From Chryseobacterium tagetis (GTDB lineage Bacteria; Bacteroidota; Bacteroidia; Flavobacteriales; Weeksellaceae), in NCBI RefSeq assembly GCF_016735585.2, contig NZ_JAERSE020000002.1, forward strand, positions 248,001-312,000: a stretch of 64,000 nucleotides of DNA. Direction: 5' to 3'. The position numbers and the translations under genes were made by a program. Below the pieces are notes generated by a model, which did no database searches, was not told the origin of the DNA, and saw only the letters and a list, made by a program, of their open reading frames with translations. Every line of letters starts with the position of its first letter. Position 1 is the first letter of the stretch. This document shows positions 28,203 through 36,864 of the stretch, piece by piece.

Positions 28203-29042
28203 ATGAAGTTCTCTATTCTCATTGCAAATTATAATAACGGAAGATTTTTTAAAAACTGTTATGATTCCATAATATCCCAAACATATCAAGATTGGGAGGC
28301 TGTAATTTTGGATGATGCTTCTACAGATAATTCTCTCGAAATCATTCATCAGATCATTGGCAATGACCAACGTTTTAAAGTATTTAAAAATGCTGAAAAC
28401 AGCGGAGTCGGAATTACCAAAAGTAAACTGATAGAGTTCGCTACTGGAGAAATCTGCGGTTTTGTAGATCCGGATGACGCCATTACACCCAATGCGTTGG
28501 AATCAAGTATAAATGTCTTTAAAAAAGATAAAAATACGGTTCTCACCTATTCCAGTTTTATAAAATGTGATGAAAACCTGAAACCTATTGAAACATTTAA
28601 GTCTGGAATGCAGGTGATCAATAATGATCCTTATTTCTTTAATTGTCCTGTTCATATTGTACATTTTGTATGCTTCAGAAAAGAAGTGTATGAGCAGACC
28701 GAAAAGATCAATACAAGCATGAGAATTGCCGAAGACCAGGATCTTTACCTAAAAATGTATGAAAAAGGCAAAGTAAAATATATTAATGAGCCCAATTACC
28801 TCTACAGAAATCACTCCGGAGGAATTTCTCAAAATGACAACAGACCCAAATCCCGCGAATATTTTTCTAAAGTAATTTTCAATGCAATGAAAAGGAGGAA
28901 TTTACAAACCATCAACGGAAAAGAAATTCCAGCCGAATATAGCAATCCGAAAGATATTTATGATCTTCTGGAATATCAGAATTCCATTTTTTACCGTTTA
29001 AAGAAAAAACTCAAAATATTCGTTCAACAATTATTGAACTAA
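28203..29042 (+). CDS. Family 2 glycosyltransferase
   Basis: The 279-aa GT-A protein has FSILIANYNNGRFFKNCYDSI (3-23, core LIANYNN), LDDASTDNS and the DxD-type VDPDDA (about 88). EDQDLYLKMYEKG near residue 178 is the conserved acidic region. It restarts plus-strand transcription after the antisense acylation block and is followed 1 bp later by a GT4 gene. Confidence 0.88.
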   Translation: MKFSILIANYNNGRFFKNCYDSIISQTYQDWEAVILDDASTDNSLEIIHQIIGNDQRFKVFKNAENSGVGITKSKLIEFATGEICGFVDPDDAITPNALESSINVFKKDKNTVLTYSSFIKCDENLKPIETFKSGMQVINNDPYFFNCPVHIVHFVCFRKEVYEQTEKINTSMRIAEDQDLYLKMYEKGKVKYINEPNYLYRNHSGGISQNDNRPKSREYFSKVIFNAMKRRNLQTINGKEIPAEYSNPKDIYDLLEYQNSIFYRLKKKLKIFVQQLLN

Positions 29043-29043
29043 G

Positions 29044-30198
29044 ATGAAAAATAATAAAATAAAAGTTCTTTTCAGGCACCGTTCTATGGAAATGGGAGGT
29101 GTTGAAAAGGTGATATTAAGTATGCTGAACCATCTCGACCGTGAAAAGCTGGAGATGACGGTATGCCTGAATATCAATCAGGGGGAACTTCGTAATGAAT
29201 TTCCCAAGCACGTAAGAAAAGTATATCTCGAAAAAGGAAAAGAAGATCTTTCAAAAAATTCTTTCCTCCAGAAAATTCAGCTTGCGAAAAGGAAATACAG
29301 CCTTCAAAAAGCCCAGAATAATCCGAAAATAGCAGATCAGCTTCTGAACGAAAAATTTGATGTGGAAATCGCTCCAACGTATGCTGCATTTTCATCGGTA
29401 TTAAATTCTGTCAATAAAGATTCCAAAAAAATAGGGTGGTTTCATTCCGATATTACGCTGCCAAAACTTCAGCCTTTGGTTCCTGATATTTTAAAACAAA
29501 TTCCGCAGTTTGATTATTTTATTTTCGGTTCTCAGCAAACCCGAGATATTTTTGTAGAAACCTATCCTGATCTTAAGCTTCCGCAAAACCAAGTGATCTT
29601 AAATGCGATTCCAATTGAAGAGCTGAAAGAAAAAGCAAAAGCTTTTCAGCCCGAGTTCCCGCAAAAACCGGTCTTCGCTTCCGTTGCAAGATTGCACAGC
29701 AGAAAAGGCTTCCACAAACTTATGGAAGCCCATGCAAGACTATTGAAAGAAGGATTTGATCATCATATCATCATTATTGGAGACGGCGAAGAAAAAGAAA
29801 ACCTGAAGAAACAGGCACAGGAATTAGGCGTTACCGAAAGTTTTCAATTATTAGGTTCAATGCTTAATCCATATCCGTATGTGAAAAATGCCGATTTTTT
29901 CATTCTTCCTTCCGAATCAGAAAGCTGGCCATTGATTATCGCAGATTCACTGATCCTTCAAAGACCTATTATTTCAACCAATGTAGGTGGAATCCCTGAA
30001 ATGATTGCTCATGGAAAAACCGGACACCTCATCAATTACGAAACCGAGGAAATGTATGGAGCCATGAAAAAATTCCTTACAGAACCCGAATATGTTTCCA
30101 CCATTAAAGAAAATCTGAAAGATATCGAAAAACAGTTTGACAATCAGAAAATTTTTGATGCCGTTGAAAATATCATTACTAACTTAGTAAAAAAATAA
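29044..30198 (+). CDS. Family 4 glycosyltransferase
   Basis: The 384-aa GT-B protein begins with a strand followed by GGVEKVILSML. It has SVARLHSRKGFHKLMEAH (about 218) and DFFILPSESESWPLIIADSL near residue 295 (key part SESESWPL). In the EX7E position the second Glu appears as Asp (E-SWPLIIA-D), a conservative change seen in some retaining GT4 enzymes. It is probably a cytoplasmic retaining transferase. It is paralogous in layout and motifs to the GT4 at 30762, and each is followed by an LbH acetyltransferase. Confidence 0.88.
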   Translation: MKNNKIKVLFRHRSMEMGGVEKVILSMLNHLDREKLEMTVCLNINQGELRNEFPKHVRKVYLEKGKEDLSKNSFLQKIQLAKRKYSLQKAQNNPKIADQLLNEKFDVEIAPTYAAFSSVLNSVNKDSKKIGWFHSDITLPKLQPLVPDILKQIPQFDYFIFGSQQTRDIFVETYPDLKLPQNQVILNAIPIEELKEKAKAFQPEFPQKPVFASVARLHSRKGFHKLMEAHARLLKEGFDHHIIIIGDGEEKENLKKQAQELGVTESFQLLGSMLNPYPYVKNADFFILPSESESWPLIIADSLILQRPIISTNVGGIPEMIAHGKTGHLINYETEEMYGAMKKFLTEPEYVSTIKENLKDIEKQFDNQKIFDAVENIITNLVKK

Positions 30199-30200
30199 AA

Positions 30201-30761
30201 ATGATTTTTATTTACCGTCTGATTCTTAAAATTCACACTTCTTATCATCGGATGATAAAAAACGTCTATCTGAAAGTCTGCATTGCCAAAGGACTGAAAG
30301 TAGGAAAAAACGTACGTTTTGTAGAAGTTCCCGAATTTGGAACCGAACCTTTTCTTATAGAAATTGGTGATAGAACGACAATTTCCAATAATGTAAGATT
30401 TGTAAACCATGATGGCGGACAAAATACCCTTCATTTTTTTGAAAAATATAAAGATGTAAGAACTTTCGGAAGAGTAAAAATTGGCAAACAATGCTTTATT
30501 GGAGCAGATACCATCATCATGCCGGGTGTAGAAATTCAGGATAACTGTATTTTGGGAGCAGGATCAATTTTAACCTCTTCAATGCCTAAAGGAAGTATTT
30601 TTGCCGGTATTCCTGCAAAGTTTATTTGTACCATTGAAGAATATGGTGATAAATTATTAGCAAACAACGTGATGTACCCAAGAGAGCTTGAACTTGTACG
30701 TTCACAATTAGATGCCTACATCAAAGAACATCTCCCTCATACCTATAAACCTCTGAAATAA
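30201..30761 (+). CDS. Hexapeptide-repeat (LbH) O-acetyltransferase
   Basis: The 186-aa left-handed beta-helix protein has imperfect hexapeptides (IEIGDRTTISNNV, VKIGKQCFIGADTIIMPGV, IQDNCILGAGSILTSS) and the NHDGG segment (about 74) where the catalytic His lies in maltose/galactoside acetyltransferase-like enzymes. IPAKFI marks the end of the helix. It probably acetylates a sugar with acetyl-CoA in the cytoplasm. It sits 2 bp after one GT4 gene and abuts the next. Confidence 0.86.
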   Translation: MIFIYRLILKIHTSYHRMIKNVYLKVCIAKGLKVGKNVRFVEVPEFGTEPFLIEIGDRTTISNNVRFVNHDGGQNTLHFFEKYKDVRTFGRVKIGKQCFIGADTIIMPGVEIQDNCILGAGSILTSSMPKGSIFAGIPAKFICTIEEYGDKLLANNVMYPRELELVRSQLDAYIKEHLPHTYKPLK

Positions 30762-31913
30762 ATGACAGAAAAGAAAAAGATCCTTATCCGGATAGGCTCT
30801 CTGCGACATGGCGGAGCTGAAAAAGTATTGGTCACTTTTCTTAAAAATCTTCCGGAAGACAAATATGAAATAGATCTTTTGCTTAATTTATATTCCGGGA
30901 AATACCTTAGCGAAGTTCCAGACTGGATTAATATCTTATATCTGAACAAAGGTGAAATGATCACCACCAACCGAATTCAGGATATACCTCAGAAAATCTA
31001 CAGAGTCGTTTATCAGAACCTTTTGAAAGCTTTCCCTCAACTACTCTATCAGGGAATATTGAAGGGTAAAAAATATGATGTCGAATTTGCGGCTATTCAC
31101 GGAATGCGTGACGAGATTTTAAATTCACCTTTAAAAAGCTCTAAAAAAATAGTCTGGATTCATAATGATCTCACAGAGGTAAAAGGCTACACCACTGATG
31201 AAATTAGAAAGTTTTTTGGCTTTGATAAGATCATGGTCATTTCAGAAAAGATTAAAGAAACCTTTCTCGGTCTGGCTCAAAACAAAACGGAAGAACAAAA
31301 AATTGAGAAAATCTACAACCCTTTAGATACAGATGAAATTTTAAATAAAGCCGAGAAACCGGCGCTCAATTATAGCTTTGATTCAAGCCTTCCAACGTTT
31401 ATTTCGGTAGGAACAGTATTTCCGCAAAAAGGCTTTGACAGATTGTTGAAAGTACATAAAAGGTTGCTTGATGAAGGATTCAAACATACAATTCACATCG
31501 TAGGAAACGGCTATGATTTTGAAAATATCAAAAAATTAAAATCGGAATTAGGTGTTGACAATACTGCGACCATGCTCGGATTTACAGATAACCCGTATCC
31601 TTATTTTAAACATGCTGATTTTTATATTTTAAGCTCGAGATATGAAGGCTTTCCGACGGTTCTTTTTGAAGCGATCACTCTGAAAAAGAATATTATTGCC
31701 ACAGAGGTTTCCGGTGTAAAAGAAATGCTGAATGACGGCGCAATCGGACTTATTGTTGAAAATTCTGAAGAAGGCATTTATTCCGGAATGAAAAAATCAC
31801 TGGAAAATCCTGAATATTTTAATAGATATTCAGAAAATTTAAAAGAGTATACAATGCCATTCAGCTTACAGAACTCTGTAGATTCTATCATGAACATTAT
31901 CGACAGGTTATAA
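30762..31913 (+). CDS. Family 4 glycosyltransferase
   Basis: The 383-aa GT-B protein has IRIGSLRHGGAEKVLVTFL near the N-terminus, VGTVFPQKGFDRLL (about 216), and the EX7E motif intact in SSRYEGFPTVLFEAITL (about 293). Its N-terminal half and motif order resemble the GT4 at 29044, suggesting an old duplication. It begins directly after the LbH gene stop. Confidence 0.9.
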   Translation: MTEKKKILIRIGSLRHGGAEKVLVTFLKNLPEDKYEIDLLLNLYSGKYLSEVPDWINILYLNKGEMITTNRIQDIPQKIYRVVYQNLLKAFPQLLYQGILKGKKYDVEFAAIHGMRDEILNSPLKSSKKIVWIHNDLTEVKGYTTDEIRKFFGFDKIMVISEKIKETFLGLAQNKTEEQKIEKIYNPLDTDEILNKAEKPALNYSFDSSLPTFISVGTVFPQKGFDRLLKVHKRLLDEGFKHTIHIVGNGYDFENIKKLKSELGVDNTATMLGFTDNPYPYFKHADFYILSSRYEGFPTVLFEAITLKKNIIATEVSGVKEMLNDGAIGLIVENSEEGIYSGMKKSLENPEYFNRYSENLKEYTMPFSLQNSVDSIMNIIDRL

Positions 31914-31926
31914 ATCATTTTTCCTT

Positions 31927-31934
31927 TATCTTTG
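31927..31934 (+). promoter_or_regulatory. -7 box 5 nt before a start codon
   Basis: TATCTTTG ends 5 nt before the ATG at 31940. If used, transcription would begin at or next to the start codon. No clear -33 element. The gene could also be read from the upstream operon. Confidence 0.4.
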
Positions 31935-31939
31935 TTCCA

Positions 31940-32494
31940 ATGTCAAACTATTCAACCTTACAGAAAGATTTTTATCGGGAAAGCGGAAAATGGCTTTCTA
32001 CTTTTAAAATATGGGCAAAATGCATCAATCCCAACCTGCATTTTATTTATATTTTAAGAAAAAATCAACAATTTGGAAAAGTTCCTGTTGTGGGATTTTT
32101 CTGGAGATTGGTCTTAAGGCATTTTCAGATCAAGTATGGTTTCCAGATCTATCCGGAAACCCAAATTGGAGAAGGTTTTTATCTTGGACATTGGGGAAGT
32201 CTCGTAATTAACCCTAAAACCATCATCGGCAAAAACTGCAATATTGCACAGGGAGTGACTATAGGACAACAAAACAGAGGCAAAAATGAAGGCTCTCCTG
32301 AAATTGGAAATGAAGTCTGGATTGGTCCAAATGCCGTAATCGTCGGAAATATAAAAATTGGGAATAATGTTCTGATCGCTCCCAATTCATATGTAAATTT
32401 TGACATTCCTTCTGATTCTGTGGTAACCGGAAATCCCGCAAAAGTTTATCCGAACGAAAATGCAACGGAAGGCTACATCAATTATAAAATATAA
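31940..32494 (+). CDS. Serine acetyltransferase-like LbH transferase
   Basis: The 184-aa protein resembles CysE/WcaB-type hexapeptide acetyltransferases. It has GEGFYLGHWGSLVINPKTIIGK, CNIAQGVTIGQ, IGNEVWIGPNAVIVGNIKIG and VVTGNPAKV. It lacks the long N-terminal helical domain of true CysE, and its place at the end of a polysaccharide locus favours sugar O- or N-acetylation over cysteine synthesis. It is the last gene of the locus, and no convincing terminator follows. Confidence 0.84.
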   Translation: MSNYSTLQKDFYRESGKWLSTFKIWAKCINPNLHFIYILRKNQQFGKVPVVGFFWRLVLRHFQIKYGFQIYPETQIGEGFYLGHWGSLVINPKTIIGKNCNIAQGVTIGQQNRGKNEGSPEIGNEVWIGPNAVIVGNIKIGNNVLIAPNSYVNFDIPSDSVVTGNPAKVYPNENATEGYINYKI

Positions 32495-32794
32495 GCAAAC
32501 TCAGTAGTGATTTTCATTTCTATTCATCCTTTGCTTCATTTCTTTTGTAATACAGTTTAAATTTTTATTGTAATTTTATGTTGCATTTTTGATTATTTAA
32601 GTCAGATAAGCAATTGTTATTCCTTAGTTTATCGCCTATTTATATGACTTTAAGCATATTTTAATATTAAACTTTGTTAAAACAACTTGCTTTATCTACA
32701 AAAATTATATTTTTGTACGATTATTGATTCGGTCTATTGAATTTGAAAATAAATTAAACAAAATAAATAGTTATTCACTTTTAAATTTTATTTT
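32495..32794. other. 300-bp intergenic region between polysaccharide locus and carbonic anhydrase
   Basis: Very AT-rich sequence with no supported ORF and no strong hairpin terminator. It holds one promoter candidate on the plus strand (TTG 32687-32689, TATTTTTG 32708-32715). The remaining left half has nothing I can assign. Confidence 0.6.
32687..32715 (+). promoter_or_regulatory. Promoter of the carbonic anhydrase / SulP module
   Basis: TTG at 32687-32689, an 18-nt spacer, and TATTTTTG at 32708-32715 match the consensus. The leader to the ATG at 32795 is about 75 nt, among the longer leaders in this window. Confidence 0.6.
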
Positions 32795-33463
32795 ATGTCA
32801 AAATCATACGATGTTATTTTCGAAAACAACAAAAAATGGGTAGAATCAAAAAATGCAGAAAACCCAGCGTTCTTTCAAGAGCTTGCAAAAACTCAAAATC
32901 CTGAATTTCTCTATATTGGATGTTCAGATAGCAGAGTTACGGCAGAGGAAATGATGGGAATGCAGCCGGGAGAAGTATTTATAACGCGTAATATCGCCAA
33001 TGTCGTAAATACTTTGGATATGAGTTCCACAGCTGTTATTCAGTATGCGGTAGAGCATCTTAAAGTGAATCACATTATTGTGTGTGGGCATTATAACTGC
33101 GGCGGTGTAAAAGCAGCAATGTCGTCTCAGGATTTAGGATTGATGAATCCTTGGCTGAGAACCATACGTGATGTTTACAGATTGCACCAAGCAGAGCTTG
33201 ATTCTATTGAAGATGAAGACAAACGCTATGACAGACTTGTAGAGCTTAATGTACAAGAACAGTGCATCAACGTTATTAAAATGGCTTGTGTACAGGAAAG
33301 ATATATCTTAGAGGAATATCCTGTTGTTCATGGCTGGGTTTTTGACCTTAGAACCGGAAAAATTATTGATTTGGAGATTGATTTTGAAAAAATCTTGAAA
33401 GACATTCAAAAAATCTATAATCTTACAGATTCTGACTGGGTGATGAGCCGAAAGAAAAAGTAA
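32795..33463 (+). CDS. can: Beta-class carbonic anhydrase
   Basis: Zinc enzyme interconverting CO2 and bicarbonate. The 222-aa protein has the beta-class ligands Cys43, Asp45 and Arg47 in GCSDSRVT, and His99 and Cys102 in GHYNCGGV. It has no signal peptide, so it is cytoplasmic. It heads a module with a small secreted protein, a SulP transporter and a second beta-carbonic anhydrase, consistent with bicarbonate supply. Confidence 0.95.
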   Translation: MSKSYDVIFENNKKWVESKNAENPAFFQELAKTQNPEFLYIGCSDSRVTAEEMMGMQPGEVFITRNIANVVNTLDMSSTAVIQYAVEHLKVNHIIVCGHYNCGGVKAAMSSQDLGLMNPWLRTIRDVYRLHQAELDSIEDEDKRYDRLVELNVQEQCINVIKMACVQERYILEEYPVVHGWVFDLRTGKIIDLEIDFEKILKDIQKIYNLTDSDWVMSRKKK

Positions 33464-33485
33464 TATTTTTCTAAAAAACAATGAA

Positions 33486-33785
33486 ATGAAACTTTGGAGT
33501 ATTATTACATTAATGGTTTTCTTAAACTTTACAGCACTACCGAGTATTGCTGCCGTTTTTGATTGGGACCTTCTCCAAACCAATGTAATAGTAAATGAAG
33601 AAGAGCCTCATTCTTCCTCATCCCCTTTTGTTATTTACGAAAAAACACTTCCAAAACCATTGGATGTTTTTGATTACCTCAGTTTTTTTGAACCTGATGT
33701 AAAAGGTAAATCATTCGTACTGATTGATGAAGATTTTCATCTTTCTCCCTTACTTACTATATTTTCTCCGCCTCCGGAAGCTTAA
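33486..33785 (+). CDS. Small secreted protein of unknown function
   Basis: The 99-aa protein has a signal peptide (about residues 1-22, hydrophobic core then PSIAA) and a short mature part rich in Ser, Pro and acidic residues, with no known domain. The mature chain ends SPPPEA. The ATG follows carbonic anhydrase by 22 bp and precedes sulP by 139 bp on the same strand. Codon use and spacing look genuine. I do not recognise the family. The link to carbonate metabolism rests on position only. Confidence 0.6.
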   Translation: MKLWSIITLMVFLNFTALPSIAAVFDWDLLQTNVIVNEEEPHSSSSPFVIYEKTLPKPLDVFDYLSFFEPDVKGKSFVLIDEDFHLSPLLTIFSPPPEA

Positions 33786-33815
33786 TTTTTATCTTATACG
33801 TTTTTTATTGTCTTC

Positions 33816-33832
33816 ATGCCTGCTTCAGGCAT
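33816..33832. promoter_or_regulatory. Short perfect hairpin in the leader before sulP
   Basis: ATGCCTG / CAGGCAT pair across a 3-nt loop. There is no following T-run, so it is not a standard terminator. It may be an mRNA processing or stability element. Confidence 0.4.
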
Positions 33833-33874
33833 TGAACCGATATGCGCTTTAAAAATTAAATTTCCAATCTTTTC

Positions 33875-33912
33875 TATACCTGATTGTTCACAGCCAGTCA
33901 GCTATAGGTATA
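33875..33912. promoter_or_regulatory. Inverted repeat just upstream of sulP
   Basis: TATACCT (33875-33881) and AGGTATA (33906-33912) are perfect inverted arms 24 nt apart, with weaker inner pairing (CTGA/TCAG). The right arm lies 12 nt before the sulP ATG. It could be an operator or an RNA stem that masks the start. Confidence 0.4.
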
Positions 33913-33924
33913 CATTTTCATAGT

Positions 33925-35517
33925 ATGAAAAACACATCTTTAATAGGAGGAATAAAGGAGAATTTCCCTTCAGGACTCGTTGTATTTTTAGTTGCACTTC
34001 CTTTATGTTTGGGAATTGCATTAGCATCCGGTGCTCCGCCATTATCCGGAGTTATTGCCGGGATTGTAGGAGGTTTAGTGGTCGGAATTTTGAGTAATTC
34101 TAATATTTCCGTATCTGGCCCTGCAGCTGGTTTAACAGCAATTGTTTTAACGGCAATCACTGATCTCGGTACATTTGAACTATTTCTTTGCGCAGGAATT
34201 ATTGCCGGGCTTATTCAGTTAATTTTAGGCTTTGTAAGAGCTGGAAGCATCTCCAATTACTTTCCAAATAACGTTATTGAAGGAATGCTTGCGGCTATAG
34301 GAATCATCATTATCTTAAAACAAATTCCTCATGCATTGGGATTTGATAAAGATTATGAAGGGCACGAGTCTATTTTCGACAACGGTTTGAATTTAAAATA
34401 TTTCGCTGAATTATTTGGAGCGCTTCATCTAGGAGCTATTATTGTAACTTTAGTTTCAATTGTCATTCTTTTGGCTTGGGACAAAATTCCTGCACTAAAA
34501 AGGATGAAAATGCTTCCGGGAGCATTAGTCGCGGTTGTTGTAGGTATCTTAGTGAATGAAGTTTTCAAAATGACAGGAAGTTCGCTAGCAATTGGATCTC
34601 AACATTTGGTTTCTTTACCTGTACCAAAGTCTATAGATGATTTCAAAAACTTTATTACTCTTCCTAATTTTTCAGGGTTTATGAATGGTAAAGTCTGGCT
34701 TACAGGTGCAACGATTGCCGTTGTAGCTTCTATTGAAACCTTACTTTGTATCGAAGCATCGGACAGATTGGATAAGCAGAGAAGAATTACGGATACCAAT
34801 CTTGAATTAAAAGCTCAGGGGATTGGAAATCTGGTAAGTTCATTTATAGGAGGGCTTCCTATGACTTCAGTAGTCGTAAGAAGTTCCGCAAATGCCAATG
34901 CAGCGGCAACATCGAAAATTTCAGCAATAATTCACGGGGTTTTATTGTTAATTTGTGTACTTTCAATTCCGATGATTTTGAATTTAATTCCATTTGCTAC
35001 TTTAGCAGCGGTATTGATTTTAGTCGGTTATAAATTGGCAAAACCTGCTACATTCAAACATTTCTGGCAGTTAGGAAAATTCCAGTTTATTCCTTTTGTG
35101 GCAACAGTAATTGCCGTAGTTCTAACGGATTTGCTGAAAGGGGTTGGAATTGGTTTAGCTATTTCCATTTTCTATATTCTTCAAGGGAATATGAAAAGAG
35201 CCTATTATCTAAGCAAAGAAAAATTAAATGATGCAGACGGAATTACTATTAAATTAGCAGAAGAGGTATCTTTTCTAAATAAAGCAGCTATTAAGAAGAC
35301 ATTAAAAAACATTAAATCTAAATCTAACGTGACCATTGATGCACGCGGAACTTCATATATCACGACCGATGTTCTGGAAATGATTCAGGATTTTGCCAAC
35401 ATCCGGGCAAAAGAAGAAAACATCAACGTGGAACTTATAGGTTTCAAAACATCATACAAAGATTATGAGACCAATCAGGATTCTCATGTTTTAATTACAC
35501 ACAGAAGAGCAATGTAA
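33925..35517 (+). CDS. SulP family anion transporter with STAS domain, probable bicarbonate uptake
   Basis: The 530-aa inner-membrane protein has the SulP N-terminus (FPSGLVVFLVALPLCLGIALASGAPP, here given by its core ALPLCLGIALASGAPP). It has about 12-14 membrane segments and a cytoplasmic C-terminal STAS domain (about 440-520) with VTIDARGTSYITTDVLEMI. SulP proteins carry sulfate, bicarbonate or dicarboxylates. Carbonic anhydrase genes on both sides favour bicarbonate, as in BicA-type systems. The sequence does not prove the substrate. Confidence 0.9.
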   Translation: MKNTSLIGGIKENFPSGLVVFLVALPLCLGIALASGAPPLSGVIAGIVGGLVVGILSNSNISVSGPAAGLTAIVLTAITDLGTFELFLCAGIIAGLIQLILGFVRAGSISNYFPNNVIEGMLAAIGIIIILKQIPHALGFDKDYEGHESIFDNGLNLKYFAELFGALHLGAIIVTLVSIVILLAWDKIPALKRMKMLPGALVAVVVGILVNEVFKMTGSSLAIGSQHLVSLPVPKSIDDFKNFITLPNFSGFMNGKVWLTGATIAVVASIETLLCIEASDRLDKQRRITDTNLELKAQGIGNLVSSFIGGLPMTSVVVRSSANANAAATSKISAIIHGVLLLICVLSIPMILNLIPFATLAAVLILVGYKLAKPATFKHFWQLGKFQFIPFVATVIAVVLTDLLKGVGIGLAISIFYILQGNMKRAYYLSKEKLNDADGITIKLAEEVSFLNKAAIKKTLKNIKSKSNVTIDARGTSYITTDVLEMIQDFANIRAKEENINVELIGFKTSYKDYETNQDSHVLITHRRAM

Positions 35518-35563
35518 GCTCACAAATTATTATTTTTAACTTTTTAAATATTACATTCATTAC

Positions 35564-36199
35564 ATGAAAGCACATACATACGAAACCCAGTCAACAATTA
35601 CTCCTGAAAAAGCATTAGAATTTTTAAAGGAAGGAAACCAAAGATTTGTAAACAATTTAAAAGCCAACAGAGACCTTTTGGAGCAGGTAAATGCTACCCG
35701 TGAAGGACAGTGGCCTTTTGCCGTAGTTTTAAGCTGTATTGACAGCCGTACTTCTGCAGAACTTATCTTTGATCAGGGATTGGGTGATATTTTCAGCGTC
35801 AGAATTGCGGGTAATTTTGTAAATCAGGATATTTTAGGTTCTATGGAGTTTGGTTGTAATGTAGCCGGATCTAAACTTATCGTTGTCTTAGGACATACTA
35901 AATGTGGAGCTTTAAAAGGAGGATTAGATGCAGCACAAATTGAAGGATTAGGAATGGACAACCTAAACCACCTTATCAATCATTTTGATCCGATTATTAA
36001 AAACGTAATTGAGGAAGGAGAGGAAAGATCTTCCAAAAACAGTTCACTTTTAGAAAGATTAAACCAACAAAATGTAAGAAGCGCTATAGAAGATATCCGT
36101 AAGCAAAGCTCTACGCTGAAAAACCTTGAAAAAGAAGGTAAAATCAAGATTGTAGGGGCAAATTACGATGTTGAAACAGGCGCCGTAACTTGGTTATAA
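35564..36199 (+). CDS. Beta-class carbonic anhydrase (second copy)
   Basis: The 211-aa protein has the beta-class ligand set Cys58, Asp60 and Arg62 (SCIDSRTSAE), His111 and Cys114 (GHTKCGALKGG). It belongs to a different subfamily from the first copy: the N-terminus (TPEKALEFLKEGNQRFV) and the C-terminus (YDVETGAVTWL) are typical of CynT-like enzymes. Lying 46 bp after sulP, it is probably co-transcribed and may hydrate or dehydrate imported bicarbonate. Confidence 0.94.
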   Translation: MKAHTYETQSTITPEKALEFLKEGNQRFVNNLKANRDLLEQVNATREGQWPFAVVLSCIDSRTSAELIFDQGLGDIFSVRIAGNFVNQDILGSMEFGCNVAGSKLIVVLGHTKCGALKGGLDAAQIEGLGMDNLNHLINHFDPIIKNVIEEGEERSSKNSSLLERLNQQNVRSAIEDIRKQSSTLKNLEKEGKIKIVGANYDVETGAVTWL

Positions 36200-36225
36200 T
36201 TATATAAAAATGCTTTAAAAATATA

Positions 36226-36256
36226 GCGGGGAGCTTTGCTCCCCGCCGTTTTTTTT
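36226..36256. terminator. Strong terminator between convergent carbonic anhydrase and pth
   Basis: GCGGGGAGC and GCTCCCCGC form a 9-bp all-perfect stem with a TTT loop, followed by an 8-T run on the plus strand. The T-run overlaps the pth stop codon. The flank on the other side is also A/T-rich, so it may work in both directions. Confidence 0.9.
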
Positions 36257-36818
36257 ATTTACCATTAAAAGCTGACATTGTATTGTTGATTCCTGCAAAA
36301 ACAAATGAAAGACAGGCTTTAGAAAATTTTTCAATTCTTTCCGGAAGTTTTTCAGTTTCCGCTTCATTCCAGGTCCCTAATACATAGTCTACCTGCTTTC
36401 CTTCAGAGAATTCCGCAGAAATCCCAAAACGAAGCCTTGCATAATTTTGTGTTTGCAATACTTCAATAATATTCTTCAAGCCATTATGCCCTGCATCAGA
36501 TCCTTTACCTTTTAATCTTAGAGTTCCAAACGGAAGAGCCAGATCATCAGTTACAATAAGTACATTTTCCAAAGGAATATTCTCTTTCTGCATCCAATAT
36601 CTCACCGCATTTCCTGAAAGATTCATATAAGTATCCGGTTTTAAAAGCAAAACTCTTCTCCCTTTATATTTTCCGTCAGCTAACCATCCAAAATTACTTG
36701 TATTGAAAGGAACTTCAAGGGTTTCAGCAATTTTCTCAACAACTTTAAATCCTATATTATGACGTGTATTTTCATATTCAGCCCCTTTGTTTCCCAAGCC
36801 TACAATTAAATATTTCAT
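36255..36818 (-). CDS. pth: Peptidyl-tRNA hydrolase
   Basis: Releases tRNA from peptidyl-tRNA that has fallen off ribosomes. It is essential in bacteria. The 187-aa protein starts with [21 protein letters not shown] (catalytic His in TRHNIG), then [28 protein letters not shown] and [12 protein letters not shown], all Pth family signatures. It has its own promoter, with 13 nt between the -7 box and the ATG. Confidence 0.97.
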   Translation of the reverse strand: MKYLIVGLGNKGAEYENTRHNIGFKVVEKIAETLEVPFNTSNFGWLADGKYKGRRVLLLKPDTYMNLSGNAVRYWMQKENIPLENVLIVTDDLALPFGTLRLKGKGSDAGHNGLKNIIEVLQTQNYARLRFGISAEFSEGKQVDYVLGTWNEAETEKLPERIEKFSKACLSFVFAGINNTMSAFNGK

Positions 36819-36831
36819 TTAAAATTTTTTA

Positions 36832-36864
36832 CAAAATTAAGAGATAAAAAATAAAAAAACTCAA
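36832..36864 (-). promoter_or_regulatory. Promoter of pth
   Basis: Minus-strand TTG (36864-36862), 22-nt spacer, TAATTTTG (36839-36832), then 13 nt to the ATG. The -33 part lies inside the terminator hairpin of the upstream gene. Confidence 0.58.

Noticed and set aside
4568..32494. Possible genomic island with mobile elements
   Set aside because: I saw no transposase, integrase, tRNA end or flanking direct repeats. Variable polysaccharide loci can exchange by homologous recombination without these.
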